Below, piece by piece: positions 18,841 through 30,670 of a DNA stretch of 37,163 nucleotides (position 1 is its first letter; every line of letters starts with the position of its first letter). The notes under the pieces were generated by a model that saw nothing but the letters and a program-made list of their open reading frames with translations, ran no database searches and was not told the DNA's origin. Both the position numbers and the translations under genes were made by a program. Location of the stretch: NCBI GenBank assembly GCA_003427395.1, contig BFEA01000815.1, positions 22,170 through 59,332 of the forward strand, in the 5' to 3' direction. This DNA comes from Chara braunii. Lineage: Eukaryota > Streptophyta > Charophyceae > Charales > Characeae.

Positions 18841-21800
18841 AAAAAGTGACCTAAGCAAAGAAAACTATCACAGAAAATGCAGGAATTGAAACTAACTCCT
18901 ATCGCTCTAATACGTGCCGAACATCTAAAGCAACTACCTACCAAACTGAAACTCAGATGAGGTAGTCATCTCACTCAGTCGCATTCAGGCCAGACCACCA
19001 AGGTAAGTACTCTCATTTTTCCAAGTCATCCTCGTCAAACAATAGTTCATGGTCTTTCAATGAGTTATCCCTTTATACCCAGCTTACAAAAGGCGTAAAG
19101 TCAGGTCACCCAAACTTATGGGACATGCCTAACTTAGTCATTGAATATACACAAAACAGAGGGCACAACTACTTTTCTCTTCTTTAAGCATATGGCTAGA
19201 CCATTCTAGTCGCCCTGAATTGTTTAAGATATATAAATTATATATATATGTCTTCCCTTTGTCTACTAAGGCTGCATGATTGAACTAACTTAAGTTCAGT
19301 CTGCCCAAGGAGTCTCCCCAAATTTATGGGGACCTCCTAGCCTCAATGACCCAGTCAACCATCATGCAAATCAGTCCGCCATCCTGCCTTCCCAGATGTT
19401 GTTTCTTTTAACAGTCTGATTTCACACAATCAACAAAGTTGAACCTGAAATTGAGCAGACATTCCTTTACTTGGTCTAATTCAGCGTCCTGAAAGTCAAA
19501 CAAAAGTCAAAGTAAGGCTGCACACCATATACTCTGTCAGAGATGCAATGGAAAATACAGATACGGGTTATAACTGGGTTTATAGAGGGAAAGCAATGAT
19601 TACCTCCCAGTTTCCTGCCTCCAGAACTCCTCCTGAGTTCCAGCAGGGCTCCCACAATCGGTGGGCTGACTCCCCACAGAGTCTTGTTGCGGTCCTACGG
19701 GTTGCAATCCCGCCTGCCGCCTTCCTCTCAGAACAGGATTAGACATAGACTTAGAAAGGCAAAATAAGGGGTCTGGGACTCTCGAGATACCAGAAGGGGA
19801 CAGACTCAACTCTCATGAGAGAGCCTTGTTGCCTTGATGCGCCTGAGGGCTCCGCAATGGTAGCCAAAATGCGCTACCAGGACAGTCGAACCGCAGTCAA
19901 ACGCCACGAAGATGGATGAAACTATGGCAAACCTGTGGAATAAACATTCCCAGATGATCCTCTAATCCACAACGGTGGTCCTTCTTCAAGGTCTAATCCC
20001 TTCTCCAAGCCATTGCCTTCCACCTTCGAATAAGCAACAGTTGTAAAACTCTAGAAAACTGCATTTAGATGTCTTGATTGTATCCTACTCGGAATATGGG
20101 TGTAACCGCGACCGCTCCAACACTCCCCGCATACCCAATCAATTGTGCAGAGTAACAGAGCACCAAGATAGTATTCAATACCCAACACGGTAACCCACAA
20201 CACTTCGGTTCGCCCTGCAATGAGCAATAAACAGCACTGCTGCGCACCAGCATGGATTGTGAACAGAGATCAGACAGCAAATCTCGGCGACAGTACTTTG
20301 CAAAAATTTGCAGCAGCCAGGGACTAAGACATTAATCAAATGTCAACTGCAGTGAGTCACCACGCCACACCGCAGTGTTTCAACAATACAACCATCACGA
20401 CACACGGTTGTGAAACCCAATAGCGCTTGCAACAAAAGGCAGCAACACGAGCAGCCTCTCCTTCTCCTTGGTTTTCCTTCCTCTCTTCCCCCACCTTCCC
20501 TTCAAATGTACCCGGCCACCCAAAGTACCAGGCTCACACAAATCATCGTAGCAGAAGGATAGCAAGCACAACTGCACAGGTAGGCGAAAGTGGCCCAAAC
20601 AATTAAATAAGTCAGGTAGCAGTGCTCACGACCCCAACTACGGAAGGAATGACCACTAATACAAGCAGGAAGGGGCACAGCCACTCAGAAGCTCAGAGAC
20701 GATCGCGATGAGGAGCCGGTCACAAGTGAGCAGAAACGACCGTGAACAACAACAACACTTAAGGAGGGGACAACCCTACTTCACTACTCACCAAACTGTG
20801 GGAAATGAAAATAAAAATTTTCGGTAAACATGGGAAGATACATAGGGACTTGCCCCTGCCAGTAACGTCGACTTCAGCCAGGTAAATGCTTTGTCTCCTC
20901 TCTCTCTATCTCCTTCCCGACGTCGTTTTTCCACCATTTCTTTGTTCCTCTCCTCTCCTCGCGACTCCTCCCTCGCTGCTTTCAATCACTATTCTTAACG
21001 TTTGTCTCCTTACTACGTTTGCCTCTTTGTTTCTGTGTACTCATCTTCTTTCCCCTCTCCTACGTCATCTACGCCAATTTTTCTTTTTTTCTTTTTCGTG
21101 TTTCCCCTCTTCGTCGTCTGCTCCTAAATCCAATGCACCTGGCCACGAAGAGGGCAACCATCGGAGTAAGGGAGGGCCTGTCACGGTAAGTGGTGATGAT
21201 GGCCACGAAAGGCTTATGGCCACATCCGCAATGAAGGGGAACCACAACCATATGGCCATGAAGAGGGCCCCCACAATCACCGCACTGCCCACCATATTTG
21301 CAAAATGAGAATGAATCTGCCTCTAGAACACGGCAAGATCCATTGCTATATTTTCATAAATAAAAGCTTATTCCCCTGCACAGCTTATAATTTTTCCAGC
21401 ATCAAAATCATGGCCCCAACGCAGAATCTGACACTGCCATCGCGTTCGCAATGGCCCAAAACCTCCGATTCGGACCTTTCCCCGCCCGATTTCGTTCAGA
21501 AACGAGCGGGCTACACCCCTTTCCTTCTTCTTTTTTCTCCTTCCGCCATCTCCACCATCTCCGCGCACGCTCTTCTTCTTCTAGCTCGAATCCTACCCAA
21601 CTAACTTCAGATCTACTAACACCATCCAACTCGCAAGGCTAAAAAACCCTTGTATCATATCTCAGTTCTCCCGATTCTATCACGAATCGAGCGAGCTGCA
21701 TGATCTATTGCCCGCCACACTTTCTTCTCCCACTCTGCTCTGCCATTCCAATGTTCGAATGTACCTGGCGCGAAATCGTGCCAGTTCATCTCTCTTTTTC

Positions 21801-22180
21801 TTGTTGTCTGTCTTCGCCTTAGTTTCCTTCACGTTCTCTCCTGCCAGTCCCCGACCAGCGCTTCGCTTCCTGGCCAGCTTCTCCCTCGCCTGCTTGCAGT
21901 CCGCTGCCTAGCCTTCTATCCACTTCCCTTCTGCAGACTCGATCCGCCCTGAATCGAACAATTCTGCAGCGCTCGGCATATCGCCTCCTACGCTGCTGCT
22001 ACCGTCTTCACTAATCAACGCACAAACCCGGACACCTCAATGATAGCTTTTAGCATCTACCGCGGGACGGTGATTTTGCAAGTTGATTTTCTGGTATGCG
22101 AGACAACTTACCTCTCGACCTTGGGCGGATGGTGCTGCAGCACATGGAAGTGCTCAGGCCCACTACTGAACCAACAGCGT
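18841..22180. other. Long stretch with no supported gene
   Basis: Frames are short. The 140-codon plus frame at 20886-21308 is pyrimidine-rich and hydrophobic at its start but has no recognised domain. Repeats of GGCCACGAA-type blocks occur at about 21140-21270. A sequence at 21299-21346 (TGCAAAATGAGAATGAATC, then CTAGAACACGG) matches the interior of the MITE-like elements at 26806 and 35468. Confidence 0.4.
21299..21346 (+). mobile_element. Partial relative of the GGG-type MITE-like family
   Basis: TGCAAAATGAGAATGAATC..CTAGAACA matches the subterminal part of the elements at 35468-35589 (plus) and 26806-26938 (minus). The terminal repeat itself is not recognisable here. Confidence 0.5.
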
Positions 22181-22964
22181 GAGTCTGGGTGAAGCGTGCC
22201 CCGGTGCTGATCTTAGCGGTAGTAGTAGATACTCAAATGAGAATATTGAAGACTGGAGTGGGGCGGGTTCTATGTGACCCTGTTGCTGGGCCAGACAACC
22301 GTATAGCCAAAACTATGGCAGCCTCTATTAGTGCCCCCCCTGGCCCCGCCCAGCCCAGGCATAGTTCACCATCTTCGGGCCCCGACAGGCATGCTCACAC
22401 TCACGCCTCTCACAGCAGATGGTGGGGAGCGGACAGTGCCCCCCCATTGGCTGGCCTCACCAGTCAACCTTCTCTCCTGCGTCGTGAGCCAACCTGAAGG
22501 GCGCGCCCCCAAGGTCCTCGACTGTCGTGACGGCCATCCGTGTTCGGCAATATCGTATCAGAGCCAAGCGAGTCGGCCCCGACGTTAGTCTCGGAACCAA
22601 CCACTGAGTCACAGCAATACAAAAAAAAAAAAAAAAAAAAGTTAGATTAATAAAAATAAAAATAATAAAAAAACTTAAGAAAAAATATAAACTCGTGGAC
22701 CACCGCGCCCGGTGATACCCTGTCGTGGATATACCGCTCGCGCCGCTCATTTGGGCAGAACACAACTCTCACCCGCAAGTGCGCCGTCAACTCCGGACAA
22801 GGCCGTACCCACGTGACTTGTGAAAAACACGCCAAATACCCTTGTAAGGGTATTTGGTACGACAGCGGAATGCCCACTTTGGGTTTCTGCTGTAGCTTCT
22901 TTGATTTCTTAGTTGGAGACCCTGACACTTTTTGAGGATCGACCCCTGGGGGCAGGCTCAAGAT
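22181..22964. other. Unassigned DNA with an internal A-run and a near-perfect palindrome
   Basis: A 20-base A run (22621-22640) ends a plus-strand segment with no recognised protein. TCGTATCAGAGC at 22553-22564 differs by one base from the initiator-Met primer-binding site. A 26-bp near-perfect palindrome (12-bp arms CCAAATACCCTT, 2-base loop) lies at 22832-22857. A 104-codon minus frame (22647-22961) may be further decayed LINE-5 sequence. Confidence 0.4.
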
Positions 22965-24623
22965 CTATGGCTTGAGAGGATCTTTGTCACGGGAAGCCGT
23001 AGGCTCGTCCGCATTCAGCTCCTCTACTTCGAAAAATTCGTCCGAACTGGAGGAGTGGACTTTTAAGGGTGCAGGTCTGAGCATTATGTTGGGAGTTTCC
23101 CAGTCGTAATACACATTATTATAAGTTTTCACTGGGGTACTAGGCTGTCCATTCAAGTCTCCAAACAGTGGCACTAGACGTCCATCCTTGTCATCCTCAG
23201 ACCCCTCATCCGAGGACCATGAGTCCAACTTCCCTCGAACCATTCGGACTTTACATGCATCATAAACAACCAACGCTTTGCTGAGGGAAGGTTCCTCCAA
23301 ACTCGAAAAAAAATCCTCCTCATGTTGAGCAGCGTCATCCTCTCGTTTTCGTTTCTCTCTAATCAGGGCAATATCCTCGTCCATTTTATCCACCACCACG
23401 AGATTTTTGCCTCCCTCTAACTTACCCTGATCTTTCTCCAAATTGAGTTGATTCCTTTTCTCTGTTATCGCCCTTTCTTTCTGGTGTGCCTCTCCCAAGT
23501 TCCCCGATGTCCCTCCACCCTCTTCCTCCCCCGACCCCTTTCCTTTCCTTCCTTCCTCTTGGGGCCTATCCGATCCCGCCAACACTGCCCCTTTCGGGGG
23601 GGTTCCCTTTCCCTTGCCTCGTGCGCCTTCCTCTCTATCCCCTTTCTTCGGGGACGGAATCCCTTTTTTTTCCCCCCCTCCCGCCACCTTGTCCCCACTA
23701 GCCTTACCACCTCCTTTCCCACCACCAGTCTCTTATCCACTTTTCCCCTTTCTCTTTTCCTGCGTGGGAGACTTTTGGTTTAACGCAGCCACTGCGTACG
23801 ACTTTTTGCTTTTCGACCTGCAATCCTGGTCCCCTTCCTCATGAAAATATTTTCTGCAAGTCGGGCACCACGGAGTGGTAGCATAAATAACTTTCAATTC
23901 CACGTATCCCATGCTGCCCAAATCTACGACCAGATACCTCTTATATCGGAGTCTAGCAACAAACTCCAGTTCGAAACGAACATTCCGCAGATCTGGTTTA
24001 ATTGGGTCATTATAAGCCGATAATTCTTTTATGATGGGACCAAAAGCATCTTCAACGGCCTTGGAGAGGTGAGGGAGGACACCAACTGGTACCTGGAGAC
24101 ATCTGATCCCAAAAAACCGGTGTCTGGCCACCTCCCTCCACTCCCAAAGTTAGTTTTTCGTCATCCAGGGCTCAAAAGTCAGAGTGTATTTCTTCCCATC
24201 TAACTCCACTGATGATTGCCCGGCTCTCAACATCCATGTGGCGCTTTCCTTGGTCGTCGCCACATAAGTAACAAATTTTTTTCCCTCATTGTGAAATAGC
24301 TCCCTCTTCGGTGGAACAGTGATCTCTCCCTGGTCAGCCCACCCGTTCTCGTAAATACGAACTAAGCGCTTTTTTACATTCACGGGGAGTGACGTGGAGT
24401 CGTCGCCGAAGAATATGGAAATCGCATGCTCTTGGAGCCATTCCTCCTGAATTTCCAGCAATACTGGGTTTATAACTACCTTAACATAGTCATCCCCGGT
24501 AATTACCGAATTGGAGGCTAAATCTTTGGGGAAAATTCCTTTGTCATAACATTTTGCGATCGAACCCCTAATCTTGTTCCTTTCCTCCTCCGACAAAGTC
24601 GGAGGAGGCGCACCATCGTTCAT
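22965..24623 (-). pseudogene. LINE-5 ORF1 with zinc knuckle, two in-frame stops
   Basis: Starting at ATG 24623, one minus-strand frame runs to 22965 (about 552 codons), interrupted only by TAA at 24150-24152 and TAA at 23733-23735. Block 1 (residues 1-157) aligns with LINE-2 ORF1: CYDKGIFPKDL against CYDDGVFPTDL, WLQEHAISIFF against WLKERTVSVIF, RIYENGW against RAYEDGW, TFEPWMT against LFKPWMT. Block 2 contains CPTCRKYFHEEGDQDC, a zinc-knuckle-like motif with spacing CX2CX4HX6C. Block 3 is Lys/Glu/Gly-rich and acidic near its end. ORF1 proteins of plant LINEs bind element RNA and assemble the RNP; that role is inferred. No ORF2 follows on the minus strand, so the copy is 3'-truncated or broken by insertion. 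Confidence 0.8.
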
Positions 24624-25539
24624 TGGACTCGGAGGGGTGGACCTCTAATTACCTAAAGGAAGAAGAAAAGGTATCTAAAGACCACTTACTATTAATATTA
24701 AATAAGCATCTATAAATAGTCCAAGTTTACACAATGGTCCCTGTATCCCCTCCCTACCAAAGTTTCTATGAATTAGGGATATTACATCCAAGGAAGGCGA
24801 GAATTCCACCGGGCTTGGCTCCTGACTTGGATGTCGTTCTCTATTCCTTCGTGCTTAAAACTTCTGTACCTGAACACTGTCGCCAAAAGCCCCACATACT
24901 CGGCCATTGTCTTAGCCGTACCGTATCTCACGATTGGCACTCACCATGTCAGAAATGATGAAGACAGGCCTTTAACCCTAAGTCATCGGGAATACCGAAG
25001 ACGAAGGGTCAAAGGGACGGACCACTATCGAAACTGCTAAACACCTGCGCCAGAACATGCTACCGTCTCCGATAGAGTTTAGCGCAGGAAAATAGCGCAG
25101 CTCTCTAGCACCCCCCGAGCGGTAGCCGTTTTTAGATCCCCCTTTTTTTTTTTTTTTTTTTAATTAAAGCCCAGGTTGTTGTAGAGGTGGGTTACTAGAC
25201 GATGGCAGTCACCCACAGTACTCAACCACTCGGTTGTGCAGATGAACCCCTCTGAAGTCCCCACCCACCCTTTCTCTTATTTTTTTGCCCTGGCGCACCC
25301 CCAAGTCCCCTGTCCTACCCTAGTGTTAACCACCCAGGACCATCACCCATTGCCATCATGGCGGGGTGACCTGACCAGACAGCGGTTGCAGGTACCGGAA
25401 CTAAGCAGAGGTGCCTACCCCCTGCTCAGCCCCGTTTGAAGCAGGCGTCGCGCAAGCCTGATTGCACAGGGACTTCGGGAGCTAGGTTTGAAAATACTAC
25501 TACACGTCTTCATGAGGGTGCACAGTGACTCCCATCTAG
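24624..25539. other. Unassigned DNA, no supported gene
   Basis: Contains a 19-base T run (25143-25161) followed by TAATTAAA. Short frames only. This may include the 5' UTR of LINE-5 next to 24623. Confidence 0.4.
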
Positions 25540-26125
25540 CTTAGTTGTATTGTGATGATAGAGAGCTGGGTATCCTCCGTTCCCTCGTATGTCCCTGGAG
25601 CCCGTTCCGGCGATGACACCCCCGACATCCAGTACTAAGGAACTGCTATGCCAGCCTCAACCCTATGCTACGTACTAGGAGGATAGCCAACCCTAGGTCA
25701 TGAGTTATGGACTGAGTTTCTTTATCCTTATGTTGTCTTTTACTATAGTGTACTATGATGTTGATGGTGGAGAGATGGGGATCCTTTGTTCCCTCGTATA
25801 TCCCTGGAGCCCGTTCCGGCCCCCCGGTAAGGTGCAGTATCTCTTGACACCCCGACATCCGTACTAAGGACTGCTATGCCCGCCTCAACTCTAAGCTACG
25901 TACTAGGAAGATGGACCGTATGTATTGACCCTGGATAATCTCTAGGCCTGTTTTGTATGATAATCTGAGAGCAGACAATCCTCTGTTCCCTCATATGTCC
26001 CTGGAGCCCGTTCCGGCCCTGCGGTAAAGTGTTAGACCACAATGTCCTAACACTCCCGACATCCCGTACTAAGGAACTGCTATGCCAACCTTAATCCTTT
26101 GACCACGTACTAAGAGGATGACCAG
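25540..26125. repeat. Satellite, ~200-bp unit, three copies
   Basis: TCCCTGGAGCCCGTTCCGGC occurs at about 25592, 25801 and 25998 (spacings 209 and 197). Each copy then has CCCGACATCC, GTACTAAGGA, CTGCTATGCC and ACGTACTA.GA.GAT in order. Confidence 0.9.
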
Positions 26126-26329
26126 CCCTAAGTTACAGTCTCGTATCAAACACAGGACCTCATGTGAATCACATCGTGCAAATGACCTAACCTATTGACA
26201 TACACTGTGAAATAGTCTGTAGCTATGCTGTACTGGCCTCGAGTAAATTGTTCACATGACAACCCCGTCGACCAAGAACATCAGGATACCCACCATCGCC
26301 CAGTCCCCACATACAACAACCATGGACTA

Positions 26330-26376
26330 CCCCTTGGGTGGTGCGCAGGCAGTGTACCTGCGTCATCCCAAGGGGG
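26330..26376. repeat. Long hairpin within SINE-like body
   Basis: CCCCTTGGG (26330-26338) pairs with CCCAAGGGG (26367-26375), and inside it CGCAGG pairs with CCTGCG. Confidence 0.75.
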
Positions 26377-26419
26377 TGTGTGTCCAGCTGTGCGTCATTC
26401 TAACGCCCTGCCGGTGTCC

Positions 26420-26512
26420 ATGCGCAAGGTTGCGGAGTTTTGAACCCGCAACCTCATACCACAATGCGCATTTCCAACCGGTGCTTTAACCACTGAGCTT
26501 TACCTCTCCTGT
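26420..26512 (-). mobile_element. tRNA-like SINE head (minus strand)
   Basis: On the minus strand: AAAGCTCAGTGGTTAAAGCA (A box), then GGTTGCGGGTTCAAAACTCC (B box) about 35 bases later. The flanking body on the minus strand carries the hairpin at 26330-26376. The arms do not form a full cloverleaf, so this is a SINE promoter or tRNA pseudogene. Confidence 0.6.
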
Positions 26513-26805
26513 GTGATGTTGTCCTCAGCCAACCAGTATATTGTTTCCCTCCCTCTGTCCCTCTGAGTGTCTTTCATTGCCGTTGTGCTTTTTTGCTAAC
26601 TGTGTCGCACTAGTCTGATGTTGTCCGCTTACTTCTAAAAATAGCTTTTCCCTTCTGAGCTCGGAATAGTCTATCCTACTCTGCTTCTAGTACTATCTCG
26701 GCCCAGAGGACCTCGTCCTTTTTTTTTTTTTTTTTTTTTTTCTTGTCCTACTCTTCCTGACACTCTCCTTGTGGCCTACCTACAACAACCGAGTGCCCAG
26801 GTTGA

Positions 26806-26938
26806 GGGTCTCGCCACACCACTCTCGAAATGTGAAAAAGACAAAAATGTGGCGCGTGCATCTGGTCATGTTCTAGTCATGTTCTAGCGGGAAGTTCATT
26901 CTCATTTTGCACATTTCGAGAGTGGTGTGGCGATGCCC
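26806..26938. mobile_element. MITE-like element, ~28-bp TIRs, TSD TGA
   Basis: The left end GGGTCTCGCCACACCACTCT is the reverse complement of the right end (ATTTCGAGAGTGGTGTGGCGATGCCC) with few mismatches. A TGA triplet flanks both sides (26803-26805 and 26939-26941). The 133-bp element has no reading frame. GGG...CCC ends with a 3-bp duplication fit the PIF/Harbinger superfamily best, although the duplication is not the usual TWA. It shares its interior with 35468-35589. Confidence 0.75.
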
Positions 26939-26967
26939 TGATACAAGATTGAATTTATCTGGGCTGC

Positions 26968-26990
26968 TTTTTTTTTTTTTTTTTTTTTTT
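26968..26990 (-). other. Poly(A) tail of LINE-2 (minus strand)
   Basis: 23 T on the plus strand immediately after the LINE-2 3' UTR (ending TCCTTACTTTTTCCC on the minus strand). It fixes the 3' end and orientation of the element. Confidence 0.8.
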
Positions 26991-27482
26991 GGGAAAAAGT
27001 AAGGAATCCATTATCATGAGGCCGGGAATTCCTCACAAACAACCCGGAACAAACCAGTTACTCCTGGAGCCCAAGGTCCAGGTACAACACTTGGCACAGC
27101 CATAACAGAAGGGTCCGCCAGGCCTAAGCCTAACCGGAGAGCAACCGAAACAAACATTCCCAAGGGAAAACAAGACCAACAAACATGCAAACCAATAAAC
27201 CTGAAACATAAGAACTTGGAGAATAAAAACAATCGAATCTATACTAATTTTATCACCTACTCGGGGTAATACCCCCTCTATACCTCGACTAACATGTCGA
27301 GGTGGACCCAAACTGCCTACTTCTGGACACTCTCCCACCATCTCCTCTTCCTCCTCCACTTCCATGAACATACACCCAGTAAGATCCTCTTTCCTTCACT
27401 GCTGGAAACTTATTTTCCCATCCTCGTCATACTTCAACAACTTCCAAAATTCTCTGTTCTCTGGAGCCCCTGCATCTATGTA
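26991..27482 (-). other. LINE-2 3' untranslated region
   Basis: Follows the last LINE-2 stop at 27483. It contains, on the minus strand, TCCGGGTTGTTTGTGAGGAA then TTCCCGGCCTC near its end. The same motif ends the partial LINE at 33310-33740, so this is a conserved 3' UTR end of the family. Frames here (for example 27033-27371) are probably not translated. Confidence 0.6.
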
Positions 27483-30400
27483 CTAGGTGCCCGGCGGGTC
27501 TACACCCTCTGGGCTCAGGATCGAATGCCACCGGTCTGGGATGGCTCGCACAATGGCCACTAGTTTCCCCTCAACGTCCCTCGATGCACCCAGGCTTGCT
27601 TTCAAACTCTCAACCTGGACCCAGTCCCCCCTAATTTCATCCCATAGATCCTTGACTCTCACCACCCCTTTCTCTATCCATGTGCGCCCAAAGCTGCCAA
27701 CTTCTCTGTTTGCCGCGAACCATTTCCCTTCTTCGTCCGAAATATATGGATTCTCGAAGAGGATCTGAGCCAGAACTTCTTGCTTGGTGGAGGACTATTT
27801 ACACCTATTGGGCTTCACTTGCTGCCAAGCTTTCAGAACTCCGGCCCAAAATTTTGACTTAATACGGCATCTCAAGTAGGAGTCAATCCAAATACAGGCC
27901 CAGACATCTTGGGGCCTTGACAAATTTCATTCCTTCGACAGGATTACTTCCACCAGGATTAGCCAATGTTCTTCCTTTTCCAGGTTGAGCGCCTTCGGCA
28001 CCCAAGCAGCCAACATTGAGACATTCTGTCTTCCGAGATCTAACAGAGCTAAACCACCCTCCTCTCTGGGATAACAGATAGAGTCTCATGCAACTTTCGA
28101 TATGAAGCCAGAGTTGTCCGAACTGAAAGGTTTCCACACGAAACGAGCAGCTTTGCGTTTGATCACAGTTTTGGTTTTCGAGCCAAGCGGCCTCACTCTA
28201 CCCACAAACCATAATAAAGCAAACAGAGCTACATTGAGAACCAGTGCCCTCCCTAGCAATGATAGGTGTGGAGCTTTTCCCCACACCATCAATCTATTCA
28301 GAACACGTTGTTGCAGGAGTTCATCCTGTTCAACTTTGCAAGACAGCAGGGCCACCTGTATTCCTAAGAAACGCTCTGACCTGCCTTTATCTACTCTTCG
28401 CATACCCCACTGGACCTTCAAATTGAATGTACTTGGGAGCAAGTATACCGATTTGGACCAATTTATGGCTGCTTCGGATAACTCCTCGTATTCCTTTAGG
28501 CAGCTTTTGAGAGCTGTCAGTGAGCTTTCCGTGTTCTCTGATACTGCAAAGAGATTATCGGCCAATGCTTTGGTTTTGCATTCTCTTATTCTGCAACGGA
28601 TTCCAGAGACTTCCTGGTTGCACCGGATGTTGCACATAACTGTTTCAAGTTGAAGTACAAACAGCAGGGGAGCCAACGGACACCCCTGTCGCAGAGATCT
28701 GGATAGGCGGAAGGTTGGGGAGAAATGGCCGTTCACCATCACCGAAGCGGTGGAGAACGAATACATTACAGTCACCCACCGACAAAAACTGTCACCAAAA
28801 CCTAGGGTTCTAAGGGAGGTTAAGACGTACGACCAGTTCACTCGGTCGTACGCCTTTTCCATATCCAACAACAATACTGGCACCTCAAGGTTCTCATTCT
28901 GAATAAGTTCCATTACCTCAATTGCAGTTACTATGTTATTGAATATGGATCTTCCTCTAACAAAGGCGGCTTGATCCTCATCCACTAGGTCAGGTAGGAA
29001 TCGTGCTAATCTCCTGGCCAGGACCTTAACTAAGATCTTGTAGGCTACATTGAGTAGAGAAATGGGCCTCCAGTTTCGAATCTCATTCCTATCCCCCTTC
29101 TTATACAAGACTGAAATCACCCCATTACAAACATTCTGTGGAAGCTTCCCCCCTACCAACGTTTGGTTGTAGATCTCTATCAATTATGAGCCAAGGACAT
29201 GCCAGAACGTTTGATAGAACTCCACGGGGAGGCCGTCGTCCCTGGGGGCTTTCCCTTTGGCCATCTCTGATAACGTGCTTCGGGCTTCTTCCCTCGTAAT
29301 TGGCCGGTCCAAGTCCAGTTTGCCATGCAACGGAAGGCGGGCCTTCAAATTGTCCCAGTGGGTCGAATGGAGTGCCAGATTGCAGCCCGCACCCTCCTTC
29401 GGCCTCCTGGACGTAGGAATATCCTTATAGTAACATGTCGCATACTGACAGAGGTCTTTGGGTCTTGTGGCTGCGGGCTCCGAATCACAGAAGGGGTGTG
29501 GCAGTTCTTTCATCACTTGCGATTGCCTTCTGGGAAGCAGATCTGAAAAAAGTCCTTCGTCATTCTGTCGTATACTACTAGCCCTTTGACCTTTAATTTC
29601 TCAGCCCATTGTTCTGATCTTTCCTGTTGTAGTTTCTCTCATTCCTCCATTCTACGCATCCTCTCCTTCCCCCACGTTAATTTAGAAATGGGGTGCTCTT
29701 TCATTCTCCTCTCAGCGTACTCGACTCTCTTTAGACACCTTCGCTCCTCTTTGTGTCTCTCAAGTGCCTGGATTCTGGAGATCACGTTTAGCAGGTTGGA
29801 CAAAATCTTTGACCCCACCTCCCACCAATCAGCCAATGAGGCAAACTCATCCTTCCTTTTTTTCCATCTCTCCCAATGACTAACCACCCATTCTCTGAGA
29901 TCCGGGTCACGTAGATTTTCAGTGTTTAACCGAAAATAACCCTTCCCTCTCTGCACCTCCTCCCCTACTTGAAATTGTGAAAAAATAGGGTCATGATCAG
30001 ACATTGGGTGCTTGATTACCTCAACCTTCCCCAAAGCTTCCAAACCAGCATCGGAGACTAGGAAGTAATCCAATCTCTTACCTATTCCCTGATGAGAATG
30101 CCAGGTAAACCCTTCATCCAGCGGATAGGACAATCTGAATGCGTCATGGACATTGAGCTTCATCATGAATTCAGTCATTGGCACGATTGCTTTCATCGGA
30201 GATCTGACATCTTCGAATCCGTCTAACGATTGGTTCCAATCTCCTGTAATGATTAAGTTATCTACATCTGGGAGATACAGAGGCAAATCCCGCAGAAAAC
30301 TCTCGCGTTCCTTTTTCCGTACCGGAGCATAAATAGTGGCCACCGCCCATTCCTGTTGGTCCACCCCCAATTTTATCCACGCCCCTCTTTCCCAAGCATC

Positions 30401-30670
30401 GTAAAAATAATCGATTATTTCCACGTCAAAATCCCTATGAATCAAAATTGCTACCCCACCCCTAGAGTCCTGAGTTGGCGACCATAATTGTGGGCCATCC
30501 CACCATCTTCCCAATTTGTCTATCTTCTCTTCATTTAATTTCGTCTCCTGCAGACAAACTATATTCACGCGCTCCTCATGCATCAACTTTTTCAAGCGGG
30601 TCTTCTTACCTTTCCCAGATGAGTCCCCTAGACCCCGGACATTCCAAGAAACTATTTATAACTTAACCAT
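27483..30670 (-). pseudogene. LINE-2 ORF2: AP endonuclease, reverse transcriptase, C-terminal region
   Basis: ATG at 30668-30670 overlaps the end of ORF1 (stop at 30663-30665) but meets TAA after four codons (30656-30658). The frame then reads SWNVRGLGD, CLQETKL, GGVAIL, ATIYAP, ITGDWN and SDHDP, so all expected endonuclease residues are present down to 29639 (TGA). After a frameshift near 29520, the RT runs from 29516 to 28086 with TAA at 29184-29186: WRPISLLNVAYK, LLLDMEKAYDRVNW, SRSLRQGCPLAPLLF. The catalytic YADD-type motif is LADN (28554-28565), losing the second Asp. TGA at 28086-28088 replaces an expected Trp; the frame continues with two more stops to 27483. ORF2 nicks DNA and copies RNA at the target in functional relatives; this copy cannot. 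Confidence 0.92.

Noticed and set aside
19600-19720. Possible tRNA-like B box (GGGTTGCAATCCC)
   Set aside because: No A box at the right distance and no cloverleaf; probably chance.
29325-29546. Plus-strand frames over the LINE-2 region (also 28102-28653)
   Set aside because: Antisense shadows of the LINE ORF2.
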